Origin: Acholoe squamosa
Taxonomy: Eukaryota > Annelida > Polychaeta > Phyllodocida > Polynoidae
Assembly: GCA_949317995.1 (NCBI GenBank)
Contig: OX439051.1
Span: 45,697,250 to 45,761,249, forward strand
Direction: 5' to 3'
DNA length: 64,000 nt
The position numbers and the translations under genes are program-made. The notes beneath the pieces are model-generated. The model saw only the letters and a list, made by a program, of their open reading frames with translations, did no database searches and was not told the origin of the DNA. This document shows, piece after piece, positions 11,065 through 22,400 of this stretch. Position 1 is the first letter of the stretch. Each line of letters begins with the position of its first letter.

Positions 11065-11928
11065 ATGGAGGTGGAATATGAACGTTGGAATGGAGTTGGA
11101 GACGTCCTAGATGTTATCGATAACAGAGATGGTTGCTATGATGCCTTCTTTGCCGATCAGGAACAGAAGCGACGTCTGGTGCTGGAATCCCAAGCTAATG
11201 GCCTCATGGAGATCCAATCTCCACCAGAGGGTTCTTCCTACAGCTACAAGCTTGTCTTCCATGATGGACTAGGTGAATGTGGTCCAGTACCTCTTTGTGG
11301 TAATGGTTCACGCTGCACCGCCGCTTACGCTTGCAAATATGGCATTGTGCCACCTAGAAAGATGACCTACTTTGAGTTCCTGGCCGGCGATGGAGGACAT
11401 TGGGCTTCCATTGTCAAGGACGAAGTGCACACTGGAAAATATGATTCCACCATTTCAATGGCAGATATCAAAGAGGCCAAATGTGTGGAAGGAAACAAGG
11501 ATGAGTGGTATGCCAACTCAGGAACAGCCCACTTTGTGAAATTTGTTGAAAAGGGGACTCTGGAATCCCTCGATATCATGAAGGAAGGCGCTCACTTGGC
11601 AAAAGAGAAAAACTACCTCGGTGAAGGGCTGCTGGTGATAATCAACTTTGTTGAGGAGAGAGAAGATGGTATCCATGCTCGTTGCTATGACACAGGTCTC
11701 GGTGGAGTAGAAATTCTGGCTTGCGGAACAGCATCCATGGTCATTGCTGTGGCACATGCGGCAAGAAATGGGGAGCCTGATGGTAAAAGAAGAAAGCCTG
11801 TCCAGTGGGTAAATGATGCTGTTCATGTTGGGTATACTAAACATGGTGATGTTTTCCAAGACAACAGCCTTCGTTCACTTGTATTCATGGAAGTGAGGGG
11901 TACATTTAACCCTTCAATCGGCGCATGA
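11065..11928 (+). CDS. Diaminopimelate-epimerase-fold protein (DapF-like), full length
   Basis: A 287-residue intronless frame. In the DapF family two cysteines act as base and acid to invert an alpha-carbon without a cofactor. Here the first Cys lies in CGNGSRC (Cys78) and the second in LACGTAS (Cys220). Their spacing is close to that in bacterial DapF (274 residues in E. coli). The N-terminal strand EYERWNGVGDVLDVID aligns with the family start, so I chose ATG 11065; an in-frame ATG at 11026 would add 13 residues. Several substrate-site positions differ from bacterial DapF: the family GxGN is GVGD, the GNPH segment is SGTAH, and the Glu-Arg before the second Cys loop is Asp-Thr. It may therefore racemise something other than diaminopimelate. 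No lysine or cell-wall pathway neighbours are present. Animals lack this pathway, so horizontal gain is possible. Fold confidence is high; substrate is unknown. Confidence 0.85.
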   Translation: MEVEYERWNGVGDVLDVIDNRDGCYDAFFADQEQKRRLVLESQANGLMEIQSPPEGSSYSYKLVFHDGLGECGPVPLCGNGSRCTAAYACKYGIVPPRKMTYFEFLAGDGGHWASIVKDEVHTGKYDSTISMADIKEAKCVEGNKDEWYANSGTAHFVKFVEKGTLESLDIMKEGAHLAKEKNYLGEGLLVIINFVEEREDGIHARCYDTGLGGVEILACGTASMVIAVAHAARNGEPDGKRRKPVQWVNDAVHVGYTKHGDVFQDNSLRSLVFMEVRGTFNPSIGA

Positions 11929-12072
11929 TGCATCATAATGCATAATAGCAATTAGTCGTTATGATAATATGGCCAAACCAAGATTGTACATTAGATGTAA
12001 GTCATCCTGATAATCAAAAGTTCTAACACTCATGGCCGTGACACTCCCATAAGCGTAATAGACTAAAGGGGT

Positions 12073-12190
12073 GCATCCACTGCCGTCAGATGGACCATCC
12101 GTCGGTTTCATCTGTCTTATTTATCATTGATTTCTATGGAGCAAAAAGCGGATGAAGGGAGACAGATGGTCCATCCGTCACAGTGGAAGC
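12073..12190. repeat. Foldback, imperfect inverted repeat of about 44 bp arms
   Basis: The left arm (GC-TCCACTG...GATGGACCATCCGTC...) reappears inverted at the right as ...GACAGATGGTCCATCCGTC...CAGTGGAAGC, with a few mismatches and a short AT-rich centre. It looks like a small foldback or MITE. I could not define a target duplication. Confidence 0.6.
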
Positions 12191-12433
12191 AGCATGACGT
12201 GGTCAGGTGACCAAGTCACGGCAGGCGTTTTTATGACGCATTTCTTTGTTACCATGTGGAGCAGCCAATAAGCATACATTGTTTTGTGGCAGGGATATGG
12301 CCTTGTTTACAATTTTTTAAGCAAGGTTTTATGCAACTTTTGCTTTCCTCGCCATCTTATAATATTCCCATCTAAAATTATTCACAGTTTTCTAATGTTC
12401 ATTGTCAGAACCGCGTTTAACAACTGCTCCCAT

Positions 12434-12488
12434 AGAGAAGGCCTGGGACCAAGTCACAATGTCAAGGACTTGGTCCCAGGCCTTCTCT
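12434..12488. repeat. 22-bp perfect inverted repeat (foldback)
   Basis: Bases 12434-12455 (starting AGAGAAGGCCTGGGACC) are the exact reverse complement of 12467-12488, with an 11-bp loop. A weaker outer match (GTTTAACAACTGCTCC against GGAGCCGTGGTTAAA) extends the structure to about 12414-12506, which suggests a foldback element of about 95 bp. Confidence 0.8.
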
Positions 12489-12666
12489 ACAGGAGCCGTG
12501 GTTAAATGCATAGACATACACCATTTTAGTATTTCAAGAGAAGAGGTTTGGACAGAGTCCAACATTGAGTCTAACAATAGTGACCTTCATTAAAAAGAAT
12601 GTTTCCATACTTAAGTAGCAAATGTCACTTGAAATTAATGGCTAAAACTTATATTGCTTGGAAATT

Positions 12667-12714
12667 ATAATCATGTTCAGACTCAAGGTATACCTTGAAT
12701 CTGAACATGATTAT
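12667..12714. repeat. 48-bp loopless palindrome
   Basis: The symmetry axis lies between 12690 and 12691 (GGTA|TACC). The 24-bp arms differ at one base pair (ACTCAAGG against CCTTGAAT). Confidence 0.85.
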
Positions 12715-13067
12715 GAAACAGCTAGTAAGCCCTTAGTATACACCTGCTAGTAAGCAATGCGTAAACTGCCCTTCATAACCAGTTCTTCTGCAGCCCTACA
12801 GTTGCAGCTGCTAGTAAACACTGCTCTACACCCTTTACCAGCTACTCCAAATACAGTCCTTCTTCAATCATGCAAAGCAACAGTTAGTAAGCCCTTACTA
12901 CGCGCCTGCTATTAAGCACTGTAAAAGCTACCCTTAGTAGCCAGTGCTAAGTGGTGCTGCTGCATTACAAACTGAATCAGTTTCATTGTCATTCCTATGC
13001 AAGAGCTTCTATTAGCATTCAATTTAACCTACTTTATAACAAGCCTACATAGGCATAGTACAAGATG
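12715..13067. repeat. Degenerate CTAGTAAGC-containing repeat, the target of element A
   Basis: A pair of related segments (near 12719 and 12890) share AG(C/T)TAGTAAGCCCTTA and C(G/A)CCTGCTA(G/T)TAAGCA, about 171 bp apart. Related words (AACTAGTAACCACTGC, TAATAAACACTGC) occur on the far side of element A near 50567-50605. This suggests the original target was a CTAG-rich repeat. Confidence 0.5.
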
Positions 13068-13071
13068 CTAG

Positions 13072-13433
13072 TGTAAGGGGACCTGGGGGGTTCGGGTCTT
13101 ACGATTCGGAAAGAAAGAGTAAGACGGTGTTTCAAGTGTATGCCAATGGATAGAGTTCATTGAGATGTACACTCACGGCTATCCGGTAGTTGTTTAAGAG
13201 GATAGCTAGCAGTTATTAAAGATGGTCTACATACTTGGAGGCCAGAAGGGCCTCTGACGTAGCGGCTGAGCCCTGGGCTTTATATAAGGACCCAGGTGTT
13301 CGTCGTCAGATGTCCCCACAGACCCGGATCGGTGCTGCCACCTATCCGGAACCTGAGGAACGTCCAACCACTCGACTCACCCGCCACGTCAGACAGTACC
13401 CAACACTATGGTTATACAATAAGTACCTCTACA
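13072..13433 (-). repeat. Element A 3' LTR, with polypurine tract at 13434-13443
   Basis: 362 bp. Compared with the 5' LTR it lacks 13 bp near its end (around 13081). It carries the TATA-like TTATATAAAG read on the minus strand. The adjacent minus-strand sequence GGGGGAGTGG is the polypurine tract that primes plus-strand DNA synthesis. The same tract type precedes the 3' LTRs of B and C. Confidence 0.9.
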
Positions 13434-13443
13434 CCACTCCCCC

Positions 13444-14951
13444 AGACATTTAGGAAGGAGTTATAGTTATATAATTATTACAGGGATAACATTTCTATAT
13501 GTCTAAACCCTTAGTAATAGAGGTACAACCATAGATATAACGTTAACACCATGTTAAGTATGTTTCGAATGTCAATTTTACAAATTTGATAGTGTATATA
13601 GTTACAGAATAACAAACCGGATGTTGTAATATGATACGAATTGGTTGAATGAGTAACAGTTATGTGTAGCGGAACTGTCAATTAACCTTTTATACCATGT
13701 AGTAACAATCTATGTTTAGGGTATAAGTATTAGGATAAGTACCATAATTCGTATACACGTGATAATAACAGTTATATGTAACGGAACTGTCAAATATCGA
13801 ATAAATCACATGATAACATCCATATGTGTTTGTAATTAATAATATTATAAATGATCAGATAGTCTTGAGAAAGACTTTTAAAGTAACCACACTATCTAAT
13901 GACATTTTATATATTATGACCAAATGAATCCGTTAAGGATTTCATGAGTTATTAGGTATAGAACCGTTATCAATTATACACTTGAAAAAGAAAAAAGTAC
14001 GGTGGAGTAATGTATATGACAATATATGTGATACCACCATGTACTAGTAATCTTTATAGCACCAGATGAATATATTTATAATACAATATGCCTCGCAGGA
14101 CAATAATATGAATAATCTGGTGAGGTCTATCGGATCTTTTTTTTTTTTAAATAGATATGAACATCAGAGATCCGTATGAATAGAAATGCATATACCCGTA
14201 TCAAAATATGCAGTAATTTATCACCACAGTGTGACTATAGACATACAAATGATATTAGAAAAATAGTTATATGACATAATATACATAATAAAATGATAAA
14301 TGCTGCTGGAGTCCCGCGCTGCAGTCTATCGGATGCTGGAAGGTAGGTATGGTGGTCAGCTAACCACGGGATGGACGTGCTAGAGTCTTTTTATATAATA
14401 TGTGAACACGGTAGATGAATTTGGGGCAGCTACCCACAATCCTCTAGAAGTGCTATTGTTCATAAGTATATCCGAATGGTGTAGAATAATAGTAGAGTAA
14501 TAGTCCGGTTTTGTCAACAAGTAGAAACGTAATCCATTTAAGTGTAGTTGACATAAGTAAAAAGTCCAATGTAGGTTGGTCCGGAAGTAGTAGTAGTATG
14601 TAGTTTTAATCCATTCGAGAGTAGAGGTAGCACAGAATCATATAGTCCATCCTTATATAGTGGTCAGCAACAGGTAACAACAGGAATCAGGAATCAGCAT
14701 CCGGGTACGTATAGCAGCATCAAGTCTACTATCGGATTTGTTATAAGTTATGAATCCGAATAGACCTTTCAGGATATAATAGTGGTATATGTCCTGAATA
14801 TACACAAATAGCTGGTTATAAATGGAACCCGGAACACAAATAGCAGGTGTTCATCATTCTAATAAGAGACATTCGCAGTAGTATAGTTCCGCAAAGACTA
14901 AATCTGGTTATTAAAAATAATAAGTATGTAGAGAAATAACCCGTAGCATGC
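13444..14951 (-). other. Element A long 3' untranslated region
   Basis: AT-rich, with no supported frame. A direct repeat of about 30 bp (AACAGTTAT(G/A)TGTA(G/A)CGGAACTGTCAA) occurs near 13657 and 13767. A run of T lies near 14140. B and C also have noncoding DNA between ORF3 and the 3' LTR, but theirs is shorter (about 0.6-0.75 kb). Confidence 0.6.
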
Positions 14952-17405
14952 TTAGGTGGACTTCTTAGCATGCTTCTTCTTAAGAAGATCTAGAGCCGAT
15001 TCGGGAGTGCCGTCCCACTCGTCGATATCGGCTCCGAATACCCTCATAAACTTAGTGTTTAAGTTGGTATTCCGGGTAATCTCCTCTTTAACACGCTTCT
15101 CCAGAACGTGTACGTCCATAGCTGCCTGTTCTTTGGCAGCTAAGGCTTCATTCTCCTGGGCCTTTACATCGTCCCGAATGAGAGTCTCGAGGCGCTGTTT
15201 TTCGGCATCCGCTACCTCCTTCATACATAACAGGGTATCGTTAAGGAGACCCTGATGGAATTCAGTCGCTTTCTCACGGACATATTTCTCCCAGTGGGTG
15301 TAGATGGCCTTCTGGACATCCGCTTCCCCCTGGCGAGACTTCTCGAACCAAATTTCTGCATTACCAGCTTTGATGGTAATGGCATCTTTTGGTTTCGCAG
15401 GTGGTGCAACAACCTTGGGGGGTGTCGACACTTCCGGATGTAGGGCTTCCGGACACTCCTGCTGTTGGAAGACAGTAGGTGGGGGGTGCAGAGTTTTGTT
15501 TCAGTCCCATTTGCATGTACAGTTGTACCTGCTCCTGGGTGAAATTGACGGGTAGAGCGGCTGCGGCAGATGCGGATCCGGCGGCAGCAGGTGCTGAGGT
15601 CTTCTTGGGGACAAGTCGACCACCCTTTCCAATGACCAAGGTCTGGCTCTCGGGTCCAGGTCCCTGGTTCATGGACGGAAAGTTACGGGTGTTAACTTTC
15701 CCCGGCTTAGATACAGCACCTGCGTATCCTGCAGATTCGTGCCTCTTGAAGACGGGAGTACCCTGAACCTGCTCATGTGGGTGGCGTGCCGGAGGAGACC
15801 TGGAGCGGTCATCTACCCTGGCTTTAGCAGCTGTGGTGGTCTGACCAATACCGTTACCACCACGGTTCTGGTCTCTTCTGCTCCTCTCACGAGCCCTTTT
15901 CCCCTCCTTACCGGATTCCTTGCATTTCTGCCAGAGGGACTCGTGCATGTCAAGTTTCCCTTTTCCAGGAGTCAGGACAATCTTAGTGCAGAGTTTCGAA
16001 TCCTTGGTCTTCGGAACCTCGCAGAGGACTTGGTCCCCTGGTCGGATCTTCGACCAAGCATCTTCGCTCAGGCTATCAAACTCCTTCATGAGTTCCTGAT
16101 GGAGCCCGAGAGACGCATCCAATCTTCGTCATCTGACTCGTTGTTTTTATTTACAGAGTCCGGGCAGGTGTACAGGGTAGAGCCGTCCTTGTTTACTCCG
16201 TAGGCGCAGTCGGAGAAACACGTCGGAATCCGGGTTTTAAATCCGGATTTGGCGTTAGCCCATCGTTCTGCCCCGGTTTGAGTTGATGGAGTGGCCTTCT
16301 CATCATACTCAACCGAGGACTCATGCACGGATTCCTCGTCCGAGGAAACAACCTCCATGGCAGTACTACCAGTGGCTGAGGTGCTAGCTTTCGGTTCGGC
16401 TCTAGCAGAATCCGGAAGATTCTTGAGCTTCCGCGCAGCGGACCTCCTGTTCTTGCTCACCTTCCAGTCCTTCGGGTCCTTGGTTCCGGACTCACTGGAG
16501 GTTGATGCTTCTACCGTGGTTGACTCGGTAGTACTGCCGGTGGCTGTAACAGAACCGGCTGCGCCTCTTGTGGCAAGCTTCAGGTCGGGGATAGGAGGTG
16601 CGGGTACTTCCGCTTCCCTCTTAGCCTTTTCCAAAGCCTCCTGTTCAGCAGTCATACGACGGACGAGAACCGTCCGAAGGGCTGCACCTCTGTTCATGCC
16701 GGTTAGTGACTTGTTCTGCATGTCTACTAACTCCTCCTCGGTTATGTAATAACCGTCGTCCCACTGTTCGAAATTGCCAGCGGCTTCGCGGAACTCCCTC
16801 ATGGTCCGGTACCGGGGTCGGGTAGCGTAAGCTCCTAGCAGGAAGGCTCTGTTGGCCTTGTACACCACCTGTCAAAAGGCAATGTCCACCATGAGTCCCC
16901 GTTGGAACCACGGCCAGTCTCGGAGCCATTCCGGTGGCGTCCTATCCAGCTGATCGGGGGCCATAACGCCTTCGATCGCCATTCTCACCTTCGGGTCCAT
17001 CTTGTGGGGAGTACCATCTGGATTCACTACCTGTGCCTGTAGCTCCGGATGGACGTACAGGTACCGGCCGTCATACTCTGCGGGGAACGGGTCAGCCACT
17101 GTTGGCTTCCACTGGTCCTTCGGGCTGTCGACTTGTGTAGTCTCGGACCCAGTTGCTGCTGCTTCAGGATTCGCAGCGTCTCCAGCTCCTTCAGTCGGAA
17201 GTGGTGACAACATCTTCTCTGGCTCATTCAACGAGAATGAAGCCAGCTTCTGCTCGAACGAGCGATTGGCGGGTTCCTCCACGTCCATCATCTCGCTCTC
17301 TTCCTGTGTCACAGGTGACAAAGCTTCCGGAAAAGCTTCTGCGGACGGAGTCAGCTTATCCGGGTCGCCGGATAGCATGGCTGCAGCTACAGATTCCTCA
17401 GCCAT
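14952..17405 (-). pseudogene. Element A ORF3 (third gene downstream of pol), broken
   Basis: It starts at ATG 17405 in a good context and opens MAEESVAAA, as in element D. The N-terminal segment contains PPEWLRDWPWFQRGL. An in-frame TGA at about 16870-16872 falls where D has an Arg codon, and about 33 residues present in D are missing just after it. Next come an acidic, Ser-rich region and the shared Cys module CFSDCAY...YTCP...VNK...ESDDEDWM (near 16110-16210). The frame then shifts to 16122-15361, which holds a basic region and NFPSMNQGPGPESQTL, and shifts back at 15431-14952, which holds a coiled coil ending FMRVFGADIDEW. There is no signal peptide or membrane segment, so this is not an env. 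The product is probably nuclear or RNA-binding (inference). Large plus-strand frames opposite are antisense shadows. Confidence 0.8.
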
Positions 17406-17913
17406 GACTGGGGAATCAACACGGGAGTCAAATACTCCTTTTTCCGGCTTTTACGGCGCCGGGGCCAACACAAACGGAGTCTGCCTGCTGAGAGACAGAC
17501 TCTGAGGGCCCACAAAGGGTTGCTAGACGGTAGAATTTAAGGAGAGAGGGGTGACCCAACTGTCCCAAACGCTACCGAAAAACAATATGGCGACAGGCCA
17601 GCTTTCGTGACGTCATTTCCCCGCGGGTCCGCGGGGTCACGAGAGGTCAGCCGAGACTGGACGCGGTGACGTCATGCGGAAACGCACGTGCTACAAGCGG
17701 AACATCAACAATCTGATTGTTTTTAGGTAATTATCGCTCACGCCGATGACTCGTCTGAGGATTTAAGTGGAGATTATGGAAAGCTTAAGCAAATCCACCG
17801 GATTATCCGTCCACTACCCATTGGTACATCATGCGGCGGCGACAAATAAGCCTTTCGGGTCAGTTGTCATCCGTTCCTCTAAATGTAAACATTACACTCG
17901 TTGTGTATACAGG
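17406..17913 (-). promoter_or_regulatory. Element A internal promoter candidate ahead of ORF3
   Basis: This GC-rich gap between the pol stop and the ORF3 ATG contains two full CRE palindromes TGACGTCA (17608-17615, 17667-17674), CACGTG (17685-17690) and a YY1-type AATATGGCGAC (17584-17594). The same set in the same order is kept in element D at 60335-60440. No such cluster is needed by an LTR-driven genomic RNA, so I infer a separate start for an ORF3 mRNA. Confidence 0.6.
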
Positions 17914-18332
17914 TTAGGTCACTGCAGTCCTCTGGGCAATTCGAATTCGAGGGCTGCGGGGAACGTATATCCCCTTCTTGGATAGTTCTTTATCGGACCT
18001 GACAGTCTGAAGAGCCTTTTCTGGGTGTTTCTTGGCCTTCGAAACACCTTTCCTCTTCTTTTTGTCTTCACCTGCCGAGACTTTTTTAACTCCCCCACGC
18101 TTAATCGGTGTTGGCGTGGGTGGTACTGATTCGGAACACTTCTTAGGCCTACCCCGGCCCCGCTTCACTGTAGTGTTCTTTACCTGGTCTATTATACGAT
18201 TCTGGTTCCGGATCTTTTCTAATCCTTCACCATACATTTCTGTGGAGGTCTCCCTCCCACACCACTTCCTCAGTCTAGCCACATTTGACTTATAGAGTCG
18301 ACCAAGGTCTGATTTGATAATTACGGTACAAT
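17914..18332 (-). pseudogene. Element A pol C-terminal tail (integrase tail), severed by B
   Basis: This is the 3' end of element A pol; the break point is the CAAT duplication at 18329-18332. It encodes the end of the integrase C-terminal domain (SNVARLRKW-like), an AT-hook VKRGRGRPKK, a Lys-rich linker, and a final SPRIRIAQRTAVT before the stop at 17914. The matching upstream part lies at 30733-32394 across element B. Confidence 0.85.
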
Positions 18333-18695
18333 TGTAATGGTTCGTATCGACTTATATGTTGGGTGGCTCGTTGGCTCGCTTATCACTAGAGATACCAACA
18401 CAACACGAGTAGTTCGGGTTGGGCAAAGCCCAGGATACCCCTACCTCTCGGGTAGGACTTTATTTAATGTTTCAATAGATTATACTGAGCGTCTTGACTG
18501 GACCACGTCCAGTCCCCTTCTGCCGCTCGTCCGGCTTCTTAGTAGAAGCTGGACGCGAGGCATGGTGCTGCCCCCTCTTGTACCAACGGGGTATCGCAAA
18601 GCGACACCTAGCTGGCATAGAAGGAACAAGCACCACACGAACACGTCTCTCGGATGAACGGCACTAATATATATACAACGATGCCGGCCCCTACA
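18333..18695 (-). repeat. Element B 3' LTR, polypurine tract at 18696-18706
   Basis: 363 bp. On the minus strand it starts TGTAGGGGCCGGCATCG and ends CCATTACA. The minus strand contains AATAAA (complement of TTTATT near 18449-18455), a candidate poly(A) signal. The flanking tract reads AGTGGGGGTGG on the minus strand. Confidence 0.93.
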
Positions 18696-18706
18696 CCACC
18701 CCCACT

Positions 18707-19464
18707 AGACTATACCTAGGGTTGGGCATATTTAATAAATACCTATTGTTGACTTTATACAATAATAAATTATACACGAATAGGTAAGTCTATACATAAG
18801 TGTTCGTATAGAATATAGAACATTAAGGGGCATTATAAATAATATGTACATGATGAGGCATCGTCGCATATAACCCGAAGTAACTAATAATAACAATTAG
18901 GAAGTGGTGCCTTATGCACCATCGACCTAGGGTAGTAGATGGTAACAATGTTACAGTGTTATTATAGTATTAGAGACGCGATAAAAGGTTGTAGATGTGT
19001 AGTGAAATGGTATTAACAATATTTTACAGTAGTAACTAACCGACCCGAGGTGGGGTAAATAACCCGAGAAAAATTTTGTTTGGTTTAATTACAAGAATAT
19101 AAATATTATATAAAAATAGCTTTACACAAAATATTAATACTGATAATAATAGACGTCCTACCAGGGTAGCAGGATCGCCCTTACAAAACACCGGACTTCC
19201 GGCGAATCTGGAACGACTGGTTTCTGCAGCTCCACCCGGCGACATGTATGTGGTGGCAAGCCACGTTGCTGTTATGTTGTGCCCTGTTGAAGGTGGGAAG
19301 ATGGAGCCCCGGTTAGGTGTAGTAATCCTTTTTGTGTTTCGGGTTAGCGTCCATCTTCACTGCAGGTTCCGTCCCAGATCAGCGAGTCCAGTGTAAGGAT
19401 AAGTACCTCTGGCATGATAAATGCCTTTACCCTCGGGTACAAAAAGACACCATCAGATGGACAC
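18707..19464 (-). other. Element B 3' untranslated region
   Basis: About 760 bp between the ORF3 stop and the polypurine tract, AT-rich in its element-distal part. No supported frame. Confidence 0.6.
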
Positions 19465-22400
19465 TTAAAGATCTTCCGGATCCGTGTCCATCTTCTCAGC
19501 CGACTCCGCTGAGGCAGACGGAGCCGAGCTGCTGCAACTGCTCACAGAGAGCAGCGTGGAACAAGCTGCTGCCGGCTGGCGCCGGCAGGATTGGATTGCC
19601 TCCTCGACATTCTTCCTTTCCTGCACCTGAATTTTCTCTTCCTCCCTCTTCTGGACCTCGTAGACCAGGTTGAAGGTGGCTTCAGTCATCACACGCCAGT
19701 AGTCGACTGACTTCTGGCGATGCAATGCCTGCCATTCCGCCATCAGGTCATTCTGGATCTGAGCCGTTTGGACATCGCGGTGGTCAACAAACGTGTTCGG
19801 ATCCTGAAGACCTGACAGAGTACCTGAGATTAGTTCCATAACGGGCACCCGAGGGGCCGTTGGTGGAACTATAACTGGTGGGGGCGCGGCGGCCTCCACA
19901 GTGGCAGGCGGAGCGCCTGCTGGAGGGACAGACGGGCCCTCAACCGTGATACCTCCTCGGCCTCGGCCACCGCCCGGGGGAGCTCGGGTGGACTCCATTC
20001 CACCACGGCCTCTACCCCGGGGTTCAGACCGGCCCAAGGGGGTTAGGACCTGAGATTCGGGTCCCGCTGGTCCCATGGAAGGGAACTTCGCCGCGTACTC
20101 ACTGTACGTGGGGCGCTTGCCGGAAGATCCCTCACCAGCCCACCAAGATGTATACCCGGATTGGGGAGCGAAGAGCTCGCCCCCATCATCCTGGCTGCCA
20201 GAGGCTTCGCCCGGGGGTTGCTCCGCGGGTGCAGGTGTTGTGGATGTGGCCGGGGTGGCCGCCTGGCTAACCGCCCTACGGGTTTGGTTGCTGGGCATAT
20301 CCAGAGCCGAGACCTGTTGTCCCGACTCGCGACGATCAGCTGGGTTGGCTGGTCTAGGCTGGTCCTTATTACCCGAAGGGCTTACGGACCGGTCTGCGCG
20401 GGTCCTTTTGGAAGCACTGGTAGCTGTGGCTGTGCCTCCGTTAGGACCCTTCGAGCGGGCTTTGATCTTCTCCCGCTTGTCATCTCCCCTCCACTTCTTC
20501 ACCTTCAGGTGCACCTCGCTGGGCATCCCGAACTTGGTGGAGGAGAAGTTGATCTGGAAGAAGGCCAACAAGTTGCCACTCTTCCACGAGCAGAATCCGG
20601 TCTCGAATGCCTGCTCCTTGATGTCTTTGACACTCAACGAGGCCCAGTTAGCTAGGAGCACTTGAGGGCCCGTTTCCTCGTCTTTTCCAGGCCGGTACCA
20701 TGGGCTTTCTGCAGATGCAGAGCCATGTCCCGGCGCGGTTAGTGGAGAACGAGCCGTCACATAGTTTGCTCGGACGGTCTCCGAGCACACACATCATCAG
20801 GGGCTTGTGGTGCATATGGTGCTCCACTATGTGTCGAGCGAAGCGGGGCTTCGTCTCAAACACCTTCTCTCCTGTGAGAGCCAGCTGACACGATTCGAAT
20901 GGGCACCTCCGGCGGTTGCCGGATGGCCCCCATTGGGTCATCGCCCATTGGACTTTCGTCCGGGCCTCATAGCTGTAAATCGACCCCAATTTGGATTTGA
21001 GCTGGTCAATCCAAATGAGGTAGAATTTACCCACTGGCGTATCCGAGGGGCCGGACTTCATCCACTCCTCGTCGTCGCTATCACCGTGCTTATTGACAGC
21101 GCCCGGACACATGTAGTGGACTGTGTCGTAAGCACAGTCCGTGAAGCAGCGGGGAGTCCGTTCTTTGAACCCCTCGGCTGCATTCTTCCACATCCATTTC
21201 TGATTGTCATCCTTAGGGACATCCGTGGTCATCTCTTCCCACGTTGTCACGGACTCCAAATCAGATCTGGCTGACTCGGGCAGCTCTGGGTCGCTCTCGC
21301 TTCCCTCACTGTCCGTGTAAATGCCTTCTCCTCTACGGCTGGCTCGGCTGGTGGTAGTAGTACCAGACGAAGCCTTGGTAGAGGACTTGGCGCTTGATCC
21401 GCTGGTGCTGGCAGTGGAAGCTGCAGTAACCGAGGTGGCTACTGTGGTTGCTGGTGTCTTGGAGGCGGGCGTCTTCGGGTCGCCCTAACCGCTCGACTTG
21501 GTGGGGGGCGTGGGCTCCGCCGGAGACGCTTTCGCTCCATTTTTCTTCTTCCGGCGCACGACCTTGGGTGGCTGCGCCGGCACCTCGGGACTAGAATCCG
21601 ACTGTCGTGGATCCTTGTCCTTTGAACGAGGGCTTCTCCTACTACTGACCGGGGAGTCGGAGTCGGAGGAAGCCTTCGCCTTACTTTGGGCCTGCTGTTT
21701 TCGGTGGGCCCGACGAGCTGCGGTGAGCTGCTTCTGCTGTTTGGCGAGCTCGGCTCGCTTGGCCTCAACAGCAGCCTGCTGACGCGAGATGTCCTCCTCC
21801 GAGATCTCGCCAGGCGCCTCCGGTATGTCGGCACCCGGTTCCTTCTCGGATGTGGACCTCTCGATGGCGATCCTTAGGTCTTCAACCTCCAGGTCACTCT
21901 CGGTGAGAGGACCCTTTGGTGCAGGCTTGTGGGTCAATCGCTTGACCCGGTCGGTTTCCACCGAGGAAAGAGTGACTGTAGAGTCTGTATCCATGTCGGA
22001 CTCAGACTCTCTTAACTCCGCGGCCTTCCGGGTGATGCCTTCGGAGATCAGTACTGCTCGGGCCAAGCTCTCGTTGACCGCCATCTTCTCCGACAACTTT
22101 TTATAGTTCCGGAGCCAAGAGACTGGCATACTGTCAGCCAACTCGTCGCTGCACGAGTCCATAACCAGAGTCTGGAAGTCGTCTGGTATGGCCTCGGGCA
22201 CGCCTGGTTTCACCGCCAGCGGTCCGTATCCGAACATGGAGGCGTGCAAGGGGGATATAAGTCCCCCAGGAGGTGTACACGACACCGGCCTCGTCATCGA
22301 CGTGAGCCATACGCTCGATGCGAGTCTTGTATCCCGGAGGATACATAGGGATGTCCAGGACATCAATCCTATCACCCAAAGCTGCCGCCTTAGACGCGGG

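Noticed and set aside
11065..11928. Bacterial contamination as the source of the DapF-like gene
   Set aside because: It sits between eukaryotic repeats and an LTR retrotransposon in continuous sequence, with no bacterial neighbours. Mis-assembly cannot be fully excluded.
13235..13453. Short frames within LTRs (also at 18337-18657, 30322-30690, 32319-32689, 45002-45307, 49746-49964)
   Set aside because: They are LTR sequence read in a chance frame, duplicated only because the LTRs are duplicated.
15479..17505. Several 90-167 codon plus-strand frames opposite element A ORF3 (similar ones opposite B and C ORF3)
   Set aside because: They are low-complexity Ser/Ala/Leu antisense translations of the GC-rich ORF3 and are not kept in position between elements.
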